Assembly: GCA_036924085.1 (NCBI GenBank)
Contig: JAVGWX010000013.1
Span: forward strand, 42,477,893 to 42,541,892
From: Ariolimax columbianus
Lineage: Eukaryota; Mollusca; Gastropoda; Stylommatophora; Arionidae
Length of the DNA stretch: 64,000 nt
Direction: 5' to 3'
Position numbers and translations under genes: made by a program. The first letter of the stretch is position 1. Each line of letters starts with the position of its first letter. Below, piece after piece: positions 19,685 through 29,761 of the stretch. Below the pieces are notes generated by a model. The model saw only the letters and a program-made list of their open reading frames with translations. It was not told where the DNA came from and ran no database searches.

Positions 19685-21012
19685 GTCCATGCCGCAATGC
19701 CATACTCGAGAACTGGTCTCACTCTTCCAGTGTACAGTTTCTTTAGTATGCCTTCGTCTGCTCCCCAGCTTGTGCCAGAAAGTTTCCTCATGATTGCCAT
19801 TCTTTCTCTGGCTCTCATTCGGTTTCTCTCAATCTGACTTTTCCATGTCATGCGCCGATCAAATGTGACTCTCAGATAGGTTGGGTTGTCGTTTGGCTGC
19901 AGGAATTTGCCATTTAGACTTAATTTGGTATTTTGGGGTTTTAATGAAAGCGAGAATATTGTGCATGTGGTTTTCTCCTCGTTTATTTTGACCAGCCATG
20001 AGTTCGCCCACTCTTCCAGAGATGTTAGGGCCGTCTGCATCCGATTTCTTGCTATGGTGAGATTCTTTTCAGAGGTCCACATAGCCAGATCGTCTGCAAA
20101 CATTGAGCTATGGACTCTCCTTGATATATTCTCAGTAATGTCGTTTATATATACCAGGAAGAGTGTGGGTGACAGTACTCCCCCTTGGGGTACTCCCTGC
20201 TCGAGTGTCACCTTTTTGCTCATCTGCCCTTGTACTTGAACTCTGGCCGTTCTGTGTTTGAGGTAGTGGTTGATCCACTTGTACATTTTCCCACAAACGT
20301 CACTTCTTCTTAGCTTGACTCCGTCTTTCCAGACTTTGTCAAATGCCTTTTCCAGATCCACCCAAACAGCTACTGTGTGTTTCTGTGCCTGGTAGGCATC
20401 TTCTATTTCCTGGGCTATGAAGATGACCTGGTCCTTAGTGGATCTGTGCTGTCTAAAGCCGGCTTGCTGTGGAATTAGTATTCGTTTTTCTTCCAGATGC
20501 CACATCAGTCTGGTGTTTATCATACGTTCCATCAGCTTGCCGACACAGCTCAGTAGGCTGATGGGCCTGTATCCATTTGGATCTGTTTTGTCCTTTCCTG
20601 TTTTTGGTACTGGTACCAGTATTGCGTCTTTCCATGCCTGGGGTACAATTCCCCTTTTCCAGCTTTGGTTCAGGACCGATAGCAGTTTCCTCTTCGCTGT
20701 TTGGCCCAGCCCCATCAGCATTTCGTTTGTTATCCCGTCTTTTCCGGGAGATTTCCTTTTCTTTAATGTTCTCATAGCCTCTTCCATTTCGCGCATTGTT
20801 AATTTGGCCATCATGTGCTCTTCAGGTGCCGTATTCATGTTGTCGTACCCCTTTAGCTCTTCGCTAATGTCTGTATGCTTATCTGCAGGGACCTCGATGT
20901 GGTTTTCTCTGGCATAGTGATCAACAAATGCGTTTGCGGCTTTCTTATCTGTGATCAAGTTCTCGCCCTGCTTGATGGTAATTTGTTTATTTGACGGGGT
21001 TTCGTCGTTCAT
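19640..21012 (-). pseudogene. I-like LINE reverse transcriptase
   Basis: Part of a 494-codon open frame (its 3' extension to 19,528 is the duplicated block). RT motifs in order: KKRKSPGKDGITNEML, NGYRPISLLSCVGKLMERMI, IPQQAGFRQHRST, WVDLEKAFDKVW, GVPQGGVLSPTLFLVYINDI, FADDLAMW (20,089-20,100 encodes FADD, intact) and KTTCTIFS. It copies the element RNA into DNA at the nicked target. The start methionine lies in the endonuclease-RT linker; a stop within the linker near 21,113 separates it from the endonuclease part. Confidence 0.9.
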
Positions 21013-21111
21013 GGCTCTGACTAGCTTCCATAGCTTGTTTCCGTCTTTGTCCAGGTTTAGGCTTTCCGTTTTATTTTTCCAGATTTCTCTTGCTGTTTGC
21101 TTGAGAGTGTG

Positions 21112-21543
21112 TTAGTATTTCGCCGTGGCGGCTTTGAGGGCGATGTTTGCCTCCATGGATTGTTCTCGCTCTGCCATGTTCCTAGCATTTGTTACTGCAT
21201 CTTTCACTTTCTGCAACACATCATTCCAGTAGGGCTTATAGTTTTTCCTAGCTCCTCTTGGGATGGTTTCATTGGCGGCTTGCATTATTGCCTTGCTTAG
21301 GCTTTCTACCATGGGCTTCATCTTGTTGTTTCGTGTGTTGATGGTTTCACACAGCCCATCTGTCAGGATTGCAAATCTGTCCCAGTCGGCTCGTTTGTAA
21401 TTCCAACGTGGGAGCGGTTTTGTTTCCTGTGGACCTACTTCCATGTCAATGGTTAGCCTGATCGGCCTGTGGTCGCTACCTGCCAGTTGGTTTAGCACCT
21501 GGCGGTCTATTTTATGGTGTATGTCCTGTGTGGAGAAGGCCAA
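21112..21543 (-). pseudogene. I-like LINE endonuclease C-terminal part and linker
   Basis: Contains GSDHRPIRLTI, the final conserved SDH motif of AP-type endonucleases, preceded by STQDIHHKIDRQ. The rest is the linker to RT (YKPYWNDVLQKVKDAVTNAR). A frameshift near 21,550-21,575 separates it from the N-terminal endonuclease part, and it stops at 21,112 before the RT frame. Confidence 0.85.
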
Positions 21544-21573
21544 ATCTGGAGTCGAGGTGGTATGCCATGTTCT

Positions 21574-22146
21574 TCAATAGAAGCTAGGGCTATCCTCCGG
21601 CCTATTGATTAGGGAGAGATTTGCATCTATCTCCCAATCTTCCACTTCGTCACCTCTGCTGTCTGTGTCAGAGTATCCCCATCTCTCCGAGTGGCTGTTG
21701 AAATCTCCAACTACTATGCAGTTGGAGTCTCTGACCTCCATACTCGAGAGCGATAGGTCTCTATTTGGTGGTCCGTACAGATTGAAAATGCGGAGGTTCG
21801 TCTCTTGAGCCATTATGTCAATTCCTAAAATTTCTGCTTGTCCGGTGTGATTGACAGATACCGCGCTACTCGGTATGCAGTTTCTGGTCAGTATCAGGAC
21901 CCCTCCTTTGTGGCCTTCTCTATCGAGACGGAAGGTCTGGTATCCTCTGATTGAGAATTTATGATTATTGTTGAGGTGCGTTTCCTGGATACATGCCACG
22001 TCAATCTTACCTTCATGCAGGTGATGTGTTAGGGAAAGTTTTTTGTTAATGACTCCCTCAGCATTCCACTGTAGTATTTTGAGGGTCTTGAGTTTTTGGT
22101 CAATAAAAGTTGCCCCATAGCCATGTGCCTTGACTCCACGACACAT
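21574..22146 (-). pseudogene. I-like LINE AP-endonuclease N-terminal part
   Basis: Encodes the apurinic-like endonuclease that nicks the target DNA. Motifs: LKILQWNAEGVINK (Asn), DVACIQETHL (Glu), IFNLYGPPN, and CIVVGDFNSHSERWGY (Asp/Asn). The ATG at 22,144-22,146 is the first possible start and lies immediately after a run of about twelve C residues in element sense. The frame is lost before the SDH motif, which continues at 21,112-21,543. Confidence 0.85.
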
Positions 22147-22778
22147 GGGGGGGGGGGGGAAGGGTGACCACCAGTAGTCAAAGGTGAGCCCCTTCGAGGC
22201 TTAGGCCCGGCACTATCGCTGCCTGGCGGGACTCCGCAGAATGAGCGCCATGCGTTTTTCTAATCGGTTGTACTGTCATCATGCTGCGATTTACGTTTTG
22301 TTAGGCTTGCGGCCCCGTGCATCCGATTTCAACAGGCGTTTCTGAAGGGATGCCCTCCTTAGCCTTTGGCTGTCCCCAGCCTATCTGCAAGGCAGCAGTT
22401 GTTTATGATCAGAGTTGTCTCTCTTATGGAAGTTGTCTTACCAGACTATCGAGTCTTCACTACTCGTGTCTATAGGGTGCGATAATGATATGTGAGATGA
22501 TATATGAGATGGACTGGTTTACCCGGAAGAGAGGCAGTCCAGTGTGTCTGTACCCCAGCATCGTCACGTCCTGCCAGAAACGTAGCATTTGCATGTGAGT
22601 GGGGTATCTCTTTTTCCCTTTATTTTCTTGGCTTCTATGCAGAGATGGTACGCCTAGCATTGCCCGCCACCTGGGATGTTGACACAGTGGGGCAGGTGTG
22701 CAATGTCCGCTGGTCTGCATCTCTTCTGCGTCCAGCATGATAGCTATATGGCTGATAGCGTACAGAGGTAGATACCGA
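22147..22778 (-). other. Leader (5' region) of the I-like LINE
   Basis: About 630 bases upstream of the endonuclease ATG in element sense. I-group elements usually carry an ORF1 with zinc knuckles here, but no CCHC motif or long frame of that type is seen; the longest frame (22,460-22,795) has no recognised motif. It ends in a poly-C tract adjoining the ATG. Confidence 0.6.
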
Positions 22779-22970
22779 ACCTTTCGGTCCAACACATCCG
22801 ACTACAGCAATCATTTTATTAGTACCGGGTTAGCATTCCCTCTTCGATCCCTTCTCCTTAGCCAGTCTGTCCTGCTGCAGCCTGTTATCCAGGATCACCA
22901 CGTGGAGGTGTAGAAGGGTCTTGGCAGCTCTGGTTCGCTGGACCTGACTCTAGCAGTCAGCTATAGGTCG
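22779..22970 (+). mobile_element. SINE-like repeat, copy b, right half
   Basis: Resumes at acctttcggtccaacacatc and continues through ccagtctgtcctgctgcagc and tcagctataggtcg. With 17,948-18,091 it reconstitutes one repeat split by the LINE. Confidence 0.85.
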
Positions 22971-23283
22971 TTGACCACTGATAGAAAGGATATTAATTTG
23001 AAGTGCATGAATGTAGCTTATATCGAAGTGCTCAAAATCGCGGTGTAGCTACAGTGGCTCACAAACAGAGAACATGTCTCTGTTCAGATTCCGAAACCTG
23101 CAGGGACGGAAACCTATGGGATGTGAGTTCATTTAAAGTTTGTACTGACTGTGGATTCACCAGAATGTAAGGTGCAAAACACTTAGTACTTCGTATAAGG
23201 AAACACAGTGAACGATGTAGACAAAATATGTGACTGTACTGGAAATACTTGGAATACTTGTATTCAAACATACATGTTTAGGT
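22971..23283. other. No recognised feature
   Basis: About 310 bases between two SINE-like repeats in opposite orientation. No coding or tandem-repeat signal. Confidence 0.45.
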
Positions 23284-23645
23284 GATCAAGATGCTGTGCA
23301 GCGCATGAGCTGCAGCGGTCAGCGACCCATAGCTGACTGCTGGCGTCAGGGCCAGCGAATCAGAGCTGCCAAGACCCTTCTACACCTTCAAGCGGTGATC
23401 CTGGATAACAGGCTGCAACCAAGCAGACTGGCTAAGGAGAATATTTCGAAGAGAGAATGCTAACCCTGTACTCAACAAATGCTTGCTGATGTCGGATGTG
23501 TTGGACCGAAAGGTGCAAATATGGCAGTCAAACTGTAAACTACGACACAACGCATTCCGTTCTCTGAACTTCATTTTGCTACTTAGGCCCGTATCAGGGT
23601 TTGGTAGCGGGAGATTGAGAACGAACGAACGAAGCCAAGCCAAAT
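23284..23645 (-). mobile_element. SINE-like repeat, copy c (apparently complete)
   Basis: A minus-strand copy, from cttggcttggcttcgttcgt (read on the minus strand from 23,645) down to cagcatcttgatc at 23,284. Both ends match the longest other copies, giving about 360 bp. Open frames crossing it on either strand are incidental. Confidence 0.8.
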
Positions 23646-24345
23646 ATGTATTAGTGTTGCCAGGTAACCGAAGGCTTGGGCTGTGTTGGAGGTTTTTTAG
23701 AACTTCCTGCGGCTTACTATATAATACAATATAAACCTTATATTGTTTTCTCTAGCTTTTCATTCTATGTTTTTGATTATACGATATATACGAAGTAAGT
23801 CAGTAAATGGATCACACATCGATAGGAATAGCCGAATGACGTAGCTGATAGTTTCTAAAGGTGTCAAAAAGTAGCAGCAACATCCAGCTTTGTGATTACT
23901 TATTTAGCAGACGTTAGGTGTCGCATGCACGTGCGTAGCCGAGATTAAATATGGCGTTCTTACTCACAGAGAGTACATAAAAAGCAGCTGTTGGGTAGTG
24001 GGGTTTATTTAAGCGGGTGTGAAGGGCGAGGGAAAATGTACTTTAAATGATATTCATAAGGAAATGCTTTCTGTTACGGTGAGAAGTGTTTGTCAGGTAA
24101 AGCGGTGCAATACTTATCGATAAGTTTTCTCAAGGACGCTTTAAAAATGCTGATTGAAGCCCTACCTGGGCATCCTGTTAAGATTACAACAGAAGCATTT
24201 GTGTGAAGGGTAGGGGAGATAATTCGAGGGGAAAGAACAGTAACGATAGACAGTGTGGCAACAGCAATACTGTTCGCGTAGTTTAGTCTACAGCATAATG
24301 CATGGTCGATTGTATTTCTGGAAAGTGCGTCCATCATGGGTACCC
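23646..24345. other. No recognised feature
   Basis: AT-rich, without coding similarity that I recognise. The minus-strand frame 24,074-24,337 has no motif. Confidence 0.4.
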
Positions 24346-24348
24346 AGA

Positions 24349-25000
24349 CTATGGTCGTTTGCGCCTTGACAAACGGTCAGTAAGCTGGTCTGTTGTAGAG
24401 ATGGCGGTGGCAGCATCTGTCCTGGAGGGACATCGACTTTCGTGGCTGATTTTACCGATTATCGATGGACAGGGACGACAGCAGTCTAAACAGAAAAAGT
24501 TCGATTGGTGTGATGAAGACTCCTTTTTTTTGCGTCGCTTATCGTCCATCTTTGTCGCCAGAACTAACTCTTATGACTTGATGTCCGCTCTCAAGGTCGC
24601 TCTGCGTGTAGCTCTATCCTCTACAATCTCCTCTCAGGTATTTGGATTGATCGTAAAATCGTTCATGGATCTTTTGCAAATGTTCTTGTATCTTAATTTA
24701 GGCCTTCATTGGGATATGGTACCTAATATGAGTTCACCAAGGAATAACTGCTTCGGAATGCGGGTATTTTACATTCGTTTCCCGTGACCCAACCATCTCA
24801 GTCTCTTGTTGCTCAGAGTCGAGAAAAGGGAAGGTATCATGGAACGTTTCAGTATTTCCGAGTTGGTCACCTTGCCCTGCCATTTTATGTTCATTATACT
24901 TCAAAGACATCGCATATGAAAATTGTTTAACCTCTTCTCGTGTCTTGAAGCAGTTTTCATAGTGCCTAGGCTATTGGCTGACGAACGCAAATAGAACCAA
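24349..25000 (-). mobile_element. LINE C-terminal fragment with zinc finger
   Basis: Minus-strand reading, with stops, gives KRLRWLGHGKRM, NTRIPKQLFLGELILGT, RPKLRYKNICKRS, INPNT-EEIVEDRATRRATLR and finally FFCLDCCRPCPSIIGKISHE followed by SRC. This is the standard end of a widespread LINE protein: a RWLGHxxRM segment, an IPKxxLxGEL segment and a CxxC...SHxxxC finger. The Cys and His ligands are intact here, but upstream stops make it non-functional. It is a third, distinct LINE family. Confidence 0.75.
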
Positions 25001-25333
25001 ATGAGCCTTTTTCTTGCACTGATTAAGCAATGGAATAAATGTATTAATGTTGGTAGGAATTATGTTGAGAAATATGGGACAATGTTATTACAACAATAAA
25101 TGGTTTTCAAATTCGTATCTAATTTATTTTCTTTTAATTGCCAATTGTGACCAATTTACTGAATTGTATGATGCTGGTATGACGGAGAACATGTTCTGAA
25201 GACTGGGGTATCTTTAAGTGGGACAGAATGAGAGCACGGCGCTCATCCATCCATCTGTATAACAAAATGTACGGTGATCACAGACGTCTGAGACAGACTA
25301 CCATGTTTAGAGGGAGATGTACGTTAAACTCTT
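25001..25333. other. No recognised feature
   Basis: No gene, tandem repeat or known element is evident between two LINE remnants. Confidence 0.4.
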
Positions 25334-25564
25334 TTAAACAACCAGTTCAAAGGTGGTCATTTGGAACATGCTCAGAACCTTTGACGCAGCAAATGGTTTG
25401 ATCATATTTATTTCCATGTTTGATTTTCTATATTGGATAATCATTAGTTGTGTTCTGATGAAAACTAATAAAGTTATTTCTTTGTTACGTTTGAGATGGT
25501 TTGTTCGGGTCATTTCCTGAGAGCAGCTGTTGCCTGGTCGCCATCTTGCCGGAAAATCTATCAC
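25334..25564 (-). mobile_element. Decayed I-like LINE scrap
   Basis: The minus strand reads NHLKRNKEITLLVFIRTQ, comparable to QLKRNQQTTLFRLRTRH in the element at the window start. Nothing else is preserved. Confidence 0.45.
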
Positions 25565-25574
25565 GCTTCTTTTG

Positions 25575-25830
25575 ATTATATTTATATTGTTTCTTCTTAC
25601 TGACCGATTCTGGGTTTTTAGATTTTAGCAGTGGCCATTATAGTTCCGTTTTAATCTGTATAAATTCTTTAACTTCGTCATTCCACCAAGTTGAACTTTT
25701 CTTTGCTCATTGTCTTATTTTCTTTGTTCCACGTTTAGTTTCCAGTGTATCTAGCATAGCTGTTTTGAAGAAATCCCATTGCGTGTGGACTTCATCTATT
25801 TTGGTGGTCAGGTCAAGTTGTTGTTGCTTA
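25575..25830 (-). mobile_element. LINE endonuclease-RT linker scrap
   Basis: Minus-strand codons give DEVHTQWDFFKTAMLDTLET and STWWNDEVKEFIQ, the STWWN-type linker between endonuclease and RT of RTE-like elements. Several stops. No adjoining RT of the same frame is present. Confidence 0.6.
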
Positions 25831-26126
25831 GATGTTTGCCTCACTAGTTTCTACTGGCGGAGGCGCGCCATTTTCCACCCCAGACCGTAGTCCATTGAGC
25901 GATATCAGGACGCATAAACCAGTGCTTGGATGCATGTATGCGTCTGTATGTACCTATGCTAGGTTTGTGTGCCCTCAGAAGCTAGCCCAATCAAAGTGCA
26001 ATGGAAGGGCCTCACCATGAGGGCGCGTGTGAAAGTTGTGCAAGAGTGTGACTGTAGGACAGAGTCAAATGAAACAGAGTGAGGTAAGAGAAGAGAGAAG
26101 AGTTGCCCCCAGGGTGAAACCTCTTC
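25831..26126. other. Unassigned segment
   Basis: No similarity recognised. It lies directly upstream of a family B LINE 3' end in minus orientation. Confidence 0.35.
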
Positions 26127-26345
26127 GGTCAGGTCAGGTCATCCCGTAACCGGTGAGGTTATTGGGGCACACATGAGACATCCTCATAAGCCAACGCCAC
26201 CCTTCTCTGTCAGAAGCCGCAACCTGTGCCTCTTCTGGTCTGAGACTGGTCCATTCTCGTATGTTGTCCTCCCACCTCTTTTTGGGACGGCCTCTTCGTC
26301 GTCTGCCTTGCACCTTTCCGTGGAGGATTGTATTTGCAAGACCAT
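26127..26345 (-). mobile_element. RTE-like LINE (family B), 3' fragment
   Basis: On the minus strand: ANTILHGKVQGRRRRGRPKK, then RWEDNIREWTSLRPEEAQVA, ASDREGWRW and a gacctgacctgacc tail at 26,127-26,141. The coding part is uninterrupted but only about 65 codons long. Confidence 0.8.
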
Positions 26346-26455
26346 TTCTTCTTCTTCTTCGTTCGTTCTCAATCTCCCACTACCAAACACTGAAAGGGCT
26401 TAAGTAGCAGAATGTAGTCCAGAAAACGGAATGCGTTGTGTCGAAGCTGCTAATC
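26346..26455 (+). mobile_element. SINE-like repeat, partial copy d
   Basis: ttcgttcgttctcaatctcc through gaatgcgttgtgtcg matches the first ~110 bases of the SINE-like repeat, preceded by a (CTT)n run. It is truncated distally. Confidence 0.75.
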
Positions 26456-26725
26456 TGTGAGAGCTGCGTTAAGAGACTCTGTTGCTGTATCGGTATCCAG
26501 TCCCTCTCTGAGAGACACCAGTGGAGCAAATCTCCCTCCTACCCTTGTTTGGAACACTTCGATGATTGTTGTGTCTTTTAGTTTGCCCAGATCAAACTTT
26601 AGTCTAGTCACATCTTTCTTTGCGACTACCTTCAATCGCAGACGCATAATCATCATAACAAGATCGTGGTCGCTTTCTATACTTCTCGTTTTGTCGGTGT
26701 TGATGCTAGATCTAAATTTCGGTGG
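26456..26725 (-). mobile_element. LINE endonuclease fragment
   Basis: The minus strand encodes SIESDHDLVMMIMRLRLK, RLKFDLGKLKD and VGGRFAPLVSL. SDHDLV is the last conserved motif of the AP-type endonuclease, and the rest is the following linker. No other part of the same element adjoins. Confidence 0.7.
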
Positions 26726-26819
26726 GAAGATTCAAAATCTCTTTATCATTTCATGATGTATATCTTTTTTTGATGGTTTCGCCGTATGACTGTTTCAAAT
26801 TCGTGGTTAGCTTTTGTCT

Positions 26820-27470
26820 TAACCTTCTCTGTCCTTTATTTTGTGTTGACTGTTATCATTTTATTGGTGCTCTGTCATAATTTCTTCAGGCTGTTCAGTC
26901 TCTGCATTGCCATGTTTAGTCTTCTGTTTTCTTTCGAGAAGTCGCCATTTTTGTCAATTCTGGAACCCAGCTATTCAAAATGTGTGACCTGATCTATTGC
27001 CTCACCATCCACCGTAAATTTATGCCTACATTGTGTTTTGTCGGTGGTATTTATCTTTGTTTTATTTATGTTTATAGACAGGTTTTGATCTTTACTGTGT
27101 CCATTTACGACTGAAATTAGCTGCTCTAGCCCTTATGCACTTCTTAATAGTAGTCTTGATTTTCGTAGTCTACAAACACAATACGTCTGCATGGACGTCC
27201 CACACTCTCCATCAACTGGTTGATTGGGTGGTCCTTATTTGAGCAGACCTTCATGAAACCTGCCTATTCTCGCGGTGGTTCTCGTCGAGTTGCCTTTCTA
27301 ATATGAAAATAGTTGATAGCAGGCAGATTGGGCGGAAGTTCGCAAAAATTTTCCTGTGACCTTTTTAGGAGATCAGGATTGTCTTTGGGGACTTCCACTG
27401 GTCTGGAATTTATTTGTCTTGTATGAAGGTAGATGTGGAAACATATGGCCAATTAGTAGGCTAGTATACA
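26820..27470 (-). mobile_element. Decayed LINE reverse transcriptase
   Basis: In minus-strand order: DQWKSPKTILI-KGHRKIF and FRPICLLSTIF (RT fingers, matching the YRPISLLS region), then KFTVDGEAIDQVTHFE-LGS and RIDKNGDFSKE (the FxYLGS thumb region). The tyrosine codon of FxYLG is a stop. The central catalytic block is missing or unrecognisable. Confidence 0.6.
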
Positions 27471-27479
27471 TATATATGT

Positions 27480-28130
27480 TATAGCTTCTTCTTTTGTCCT
27501 ACCACCTTTGACATACGGCGTCGCAGAGAGCCCGGATGCATAGATTTCTTGTTATCGCCATGTGGGAGGCTTGTGCTGTCATAAGGTGTAACTACCTGAG
27601 AGTTTCAGAAACACCCTACATTCATCGACGTCGAGGTCTGCCCCTTGCTCGTGGACCGAAACTCTGCATACGATATGCTCTTGTTGCAGGCTGGTTAAAA
27701 TGCATTCTGACTAAATGACCAAACCAGTTGATTTGTTGATGATCAATGTACTTGTAGTTACTAACTGGGCTTGTCCATGACCTACTCTAGATATCTATCG
27801 GCTGTGGTTTGTCACCATCATCTGCCGCAGTGTGATTTTGCGAATTCAGTCACGCATTGTCTTTCCGTCTGCATTTCTCATACAGCGCATCTCACAGCTC
27901 TTCTGAAACTTACTTTTATGTGTTTATTAAGGACCAAGATTGACATTGGTAACACAATGTAGAAATAAATAGTGTATTTATCAGTCTCCTCTTAGTTGAA
28001 AGAAACATTTTAAGGTGTTTTAAAATCGGTGCAATTTGATAGTGGGCACTGTTCGCCTTCAGAATTATATGTGTAATATCTCTGTCCACTTTGCCGTCAT
28101 CAGCGAAAACACTTTCTAGGTATTTGAACT
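27480..28130 (-). mobile_element. RTE-like LINE (family A-like), 3' part
   Basis: Minus-strand codons from 28,130 read EFKYLESVFADDGKVDRDIT and LKHLKMFLSTKRRLI. After a decayed ~185-bp middle, they continue with QQINWFGHLVRMHFNQPATR, RARGRPRRR and VSETLRQLHLM. The order and spacing match the element at 8,946-9,540. Stops are frequent. Confidence 0.65.
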
Positions 28131-28246
28131 CCTGTAATTGGAGGCAGATGTTGAAACGATGACTGAAGCCTTGAATTCGGCTTTACTCAACACGGCATCT
28201 GAGGTTCTAGGTAGGTGCAGGGTTAAAAAGAAAGCATGGATCACGA

Positions 28247-28813
28247 GTGAAATACTGGACATGTGACAAGAGACGACGATTGAAGGGAGCGAAGAATACA
28301 CTAGATGGGATTCAGCGATATAGAGAGATAAATAGATCCATAAAGACCAAGATGAAACAGGCCAAGGTGGATTGGATAACGGCTCAGTGCGCAGTTATCG
28401 AACGAAATCTGGGACGAAATGATGCCAAGGGAGCATATAAATTAGTCAAGGACTTAGTAAGACCTGTCCAAGGTCGAAATACGACGATTCAGGACAAGAG
28501 TGGGAAATGTCTCACAGAAGCTCAAGACATTCGTGAGCGCTGGACAGAGTACTATTCGGAGCTATATAAGCATGAATATCGAGGTGACCCAAGAATGGCA
28601 ATGTCTCCTGCAGTGAGTCTGGTAGAGGAAAATCAAACGATAACAAGGGAAGAAGTATATGAAGCCGTAAAAATGCTGAAGAGAGGGAAGGCGACAATAA
28701 CTACCCTGACTTACATCTGCAAAAGAATTTGGCAGACAGGAGTGTGGCCCACCTGCTGGACACAATCATTCATTATACCACTGCCTAAATCGGGAAACCT
28801 AAATGTGTGTTAG
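28247..28813 (+). pseudogene. Family B linker and RT fingers
   Basis: Encodes the basic linker (KTKMKQAKVDWITAQCAV), KGAYKLVKDLV, ERWTEYYSELYKHE and VKMLKRGKAT, then IWQTGVWPTCWTQSFIIPLP up to the nonsense codon before NYRTISLIS. A deletion between KRGKAT and ITTLTYICKR removes the usual GxDxI segment. Confidence 0.8.
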
Positions 28814-28858
28814 AACTATCGAACAATCAGTCTGATAAGTCATCCAAGTAAAGTTCTC

Positions 28859-29761
28859 TTGAAGATATTACTTAACAGACTGAATCCTCAGGCGGAGAGT
28901 ATCATTGCCGAAGAACAAGCGGGCTTTCGAGCGGGAAGGAGTACCATCGAGCAGATATTTAATCTTCGTCTACTGAATGAGAAGTACTCAGAGTATCATC
29001 AACCACTCTACCATGCCTTCATTGACTTTCGAAAGGCGTTTGACAGAGTGTGGCATGCGGCGCTATGGTCAACAATGAAGCATTATAAGTTTAATAGTGA
29101 TATTGTGAGGGTAATTGCAAACCTTTATCAGCAGGCGACCAGCGCTGTCTCAGTAGAGGGAACGCTATGCGATTGGTTCCGTACGACGGTGGGTGTGAGA
29201 CAGGGATGTATACTCTCCCCCACACTCTTCAATATCTTCTTGGAGAGAATAATGGAGACGACCTTAAAAGGACATGTTGGCACGGTTACAATTGGTGACC
29301 GGCTTATCACCAACTTCCGCTTTGCTGATGATATTGATGTATTGGCAGAAACAGAGAGGGAACTCCAGGAGTTGATTTGTAGATTGGATAGAACTGCCCT
29401 GAGTTTTGGTATGGAAAAAAATGCTGATAAAACAAAACTCATGACCAATAACGTTGCAGGGTTTCAATCTGTCATAGAGGCAAATGGGCAGGTACTTGAG
29501 GTGGTGAAACGTTTCAAATATCTTGGATCGTTGATCATCGAAGAGGGTTCGAAGCCAGAGGTAACTGCCAGAATAGCACAAACAACAGTTGTGCTGACTA
29601 GGCTGCAACCTATTTGGCGAGACAAGCGCCTCGCCCTCGGCATAAAAGTCAGACTACTGCGCTCTTTGGTGCTGTCAATATTTCTGTATGCCTGCGAGAC
29701 CTGGACCATTACAGCAGATATCCTAGGGCAGAATACGTGCAATGGAAATGCGGTGCTATAG
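28859..29761 (+). pseudogene. Family B reverse transcriptase palm and thumb
   Basis: 300 codons with EEQAGFRAGRSTIEQIFNLR, FIDFRKAFDRVW, VGVRQGCILSPTLFNIFLE, NFRFADDIDVLAE, FKYLGSLIIEEGS and LVLSIFLYACETW, all in the expected order and spacing. The catalytic aspartates are present. The frame is lost at about 29,745, after which the C-terminal domain continues in another frame. Confidence 0.9.

Larger units (their letters stand above)
18092..22778 (-). mobile_element. Near full-length I-like LINE with 12-bp target-site duplication
   Basis: This minus-strand retrotransposon runs, in sense order, from a ~630-bp leader through an AP-type endonuclease, reverse transcriptase, RNase H and a Cys-rich tail to a (GAA)n 3' tail. 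It is bounded by the 12-bp duplication acctttcggtcc and interrupts a SINE-like repeat whose two halves flank it. No ORF1/gag with CCHC knuckles is visible in the leader. An internal ~300-bp rearrangement (19,339-19,684) and several stops make it defective. The RNase H places it in the I group (I/Nimb-like); the exact clade needs phylogeny. The same insertion starts at 62,719 in copy 2. Confidence 0.9.

Noticed and set aside
24302..24787. 161-codon plus-strand frame
   Set aside because: The minus strand here encodes a recognisable LINE C-terminus with a zinc finger, so the plus-strand frame is its shadow.
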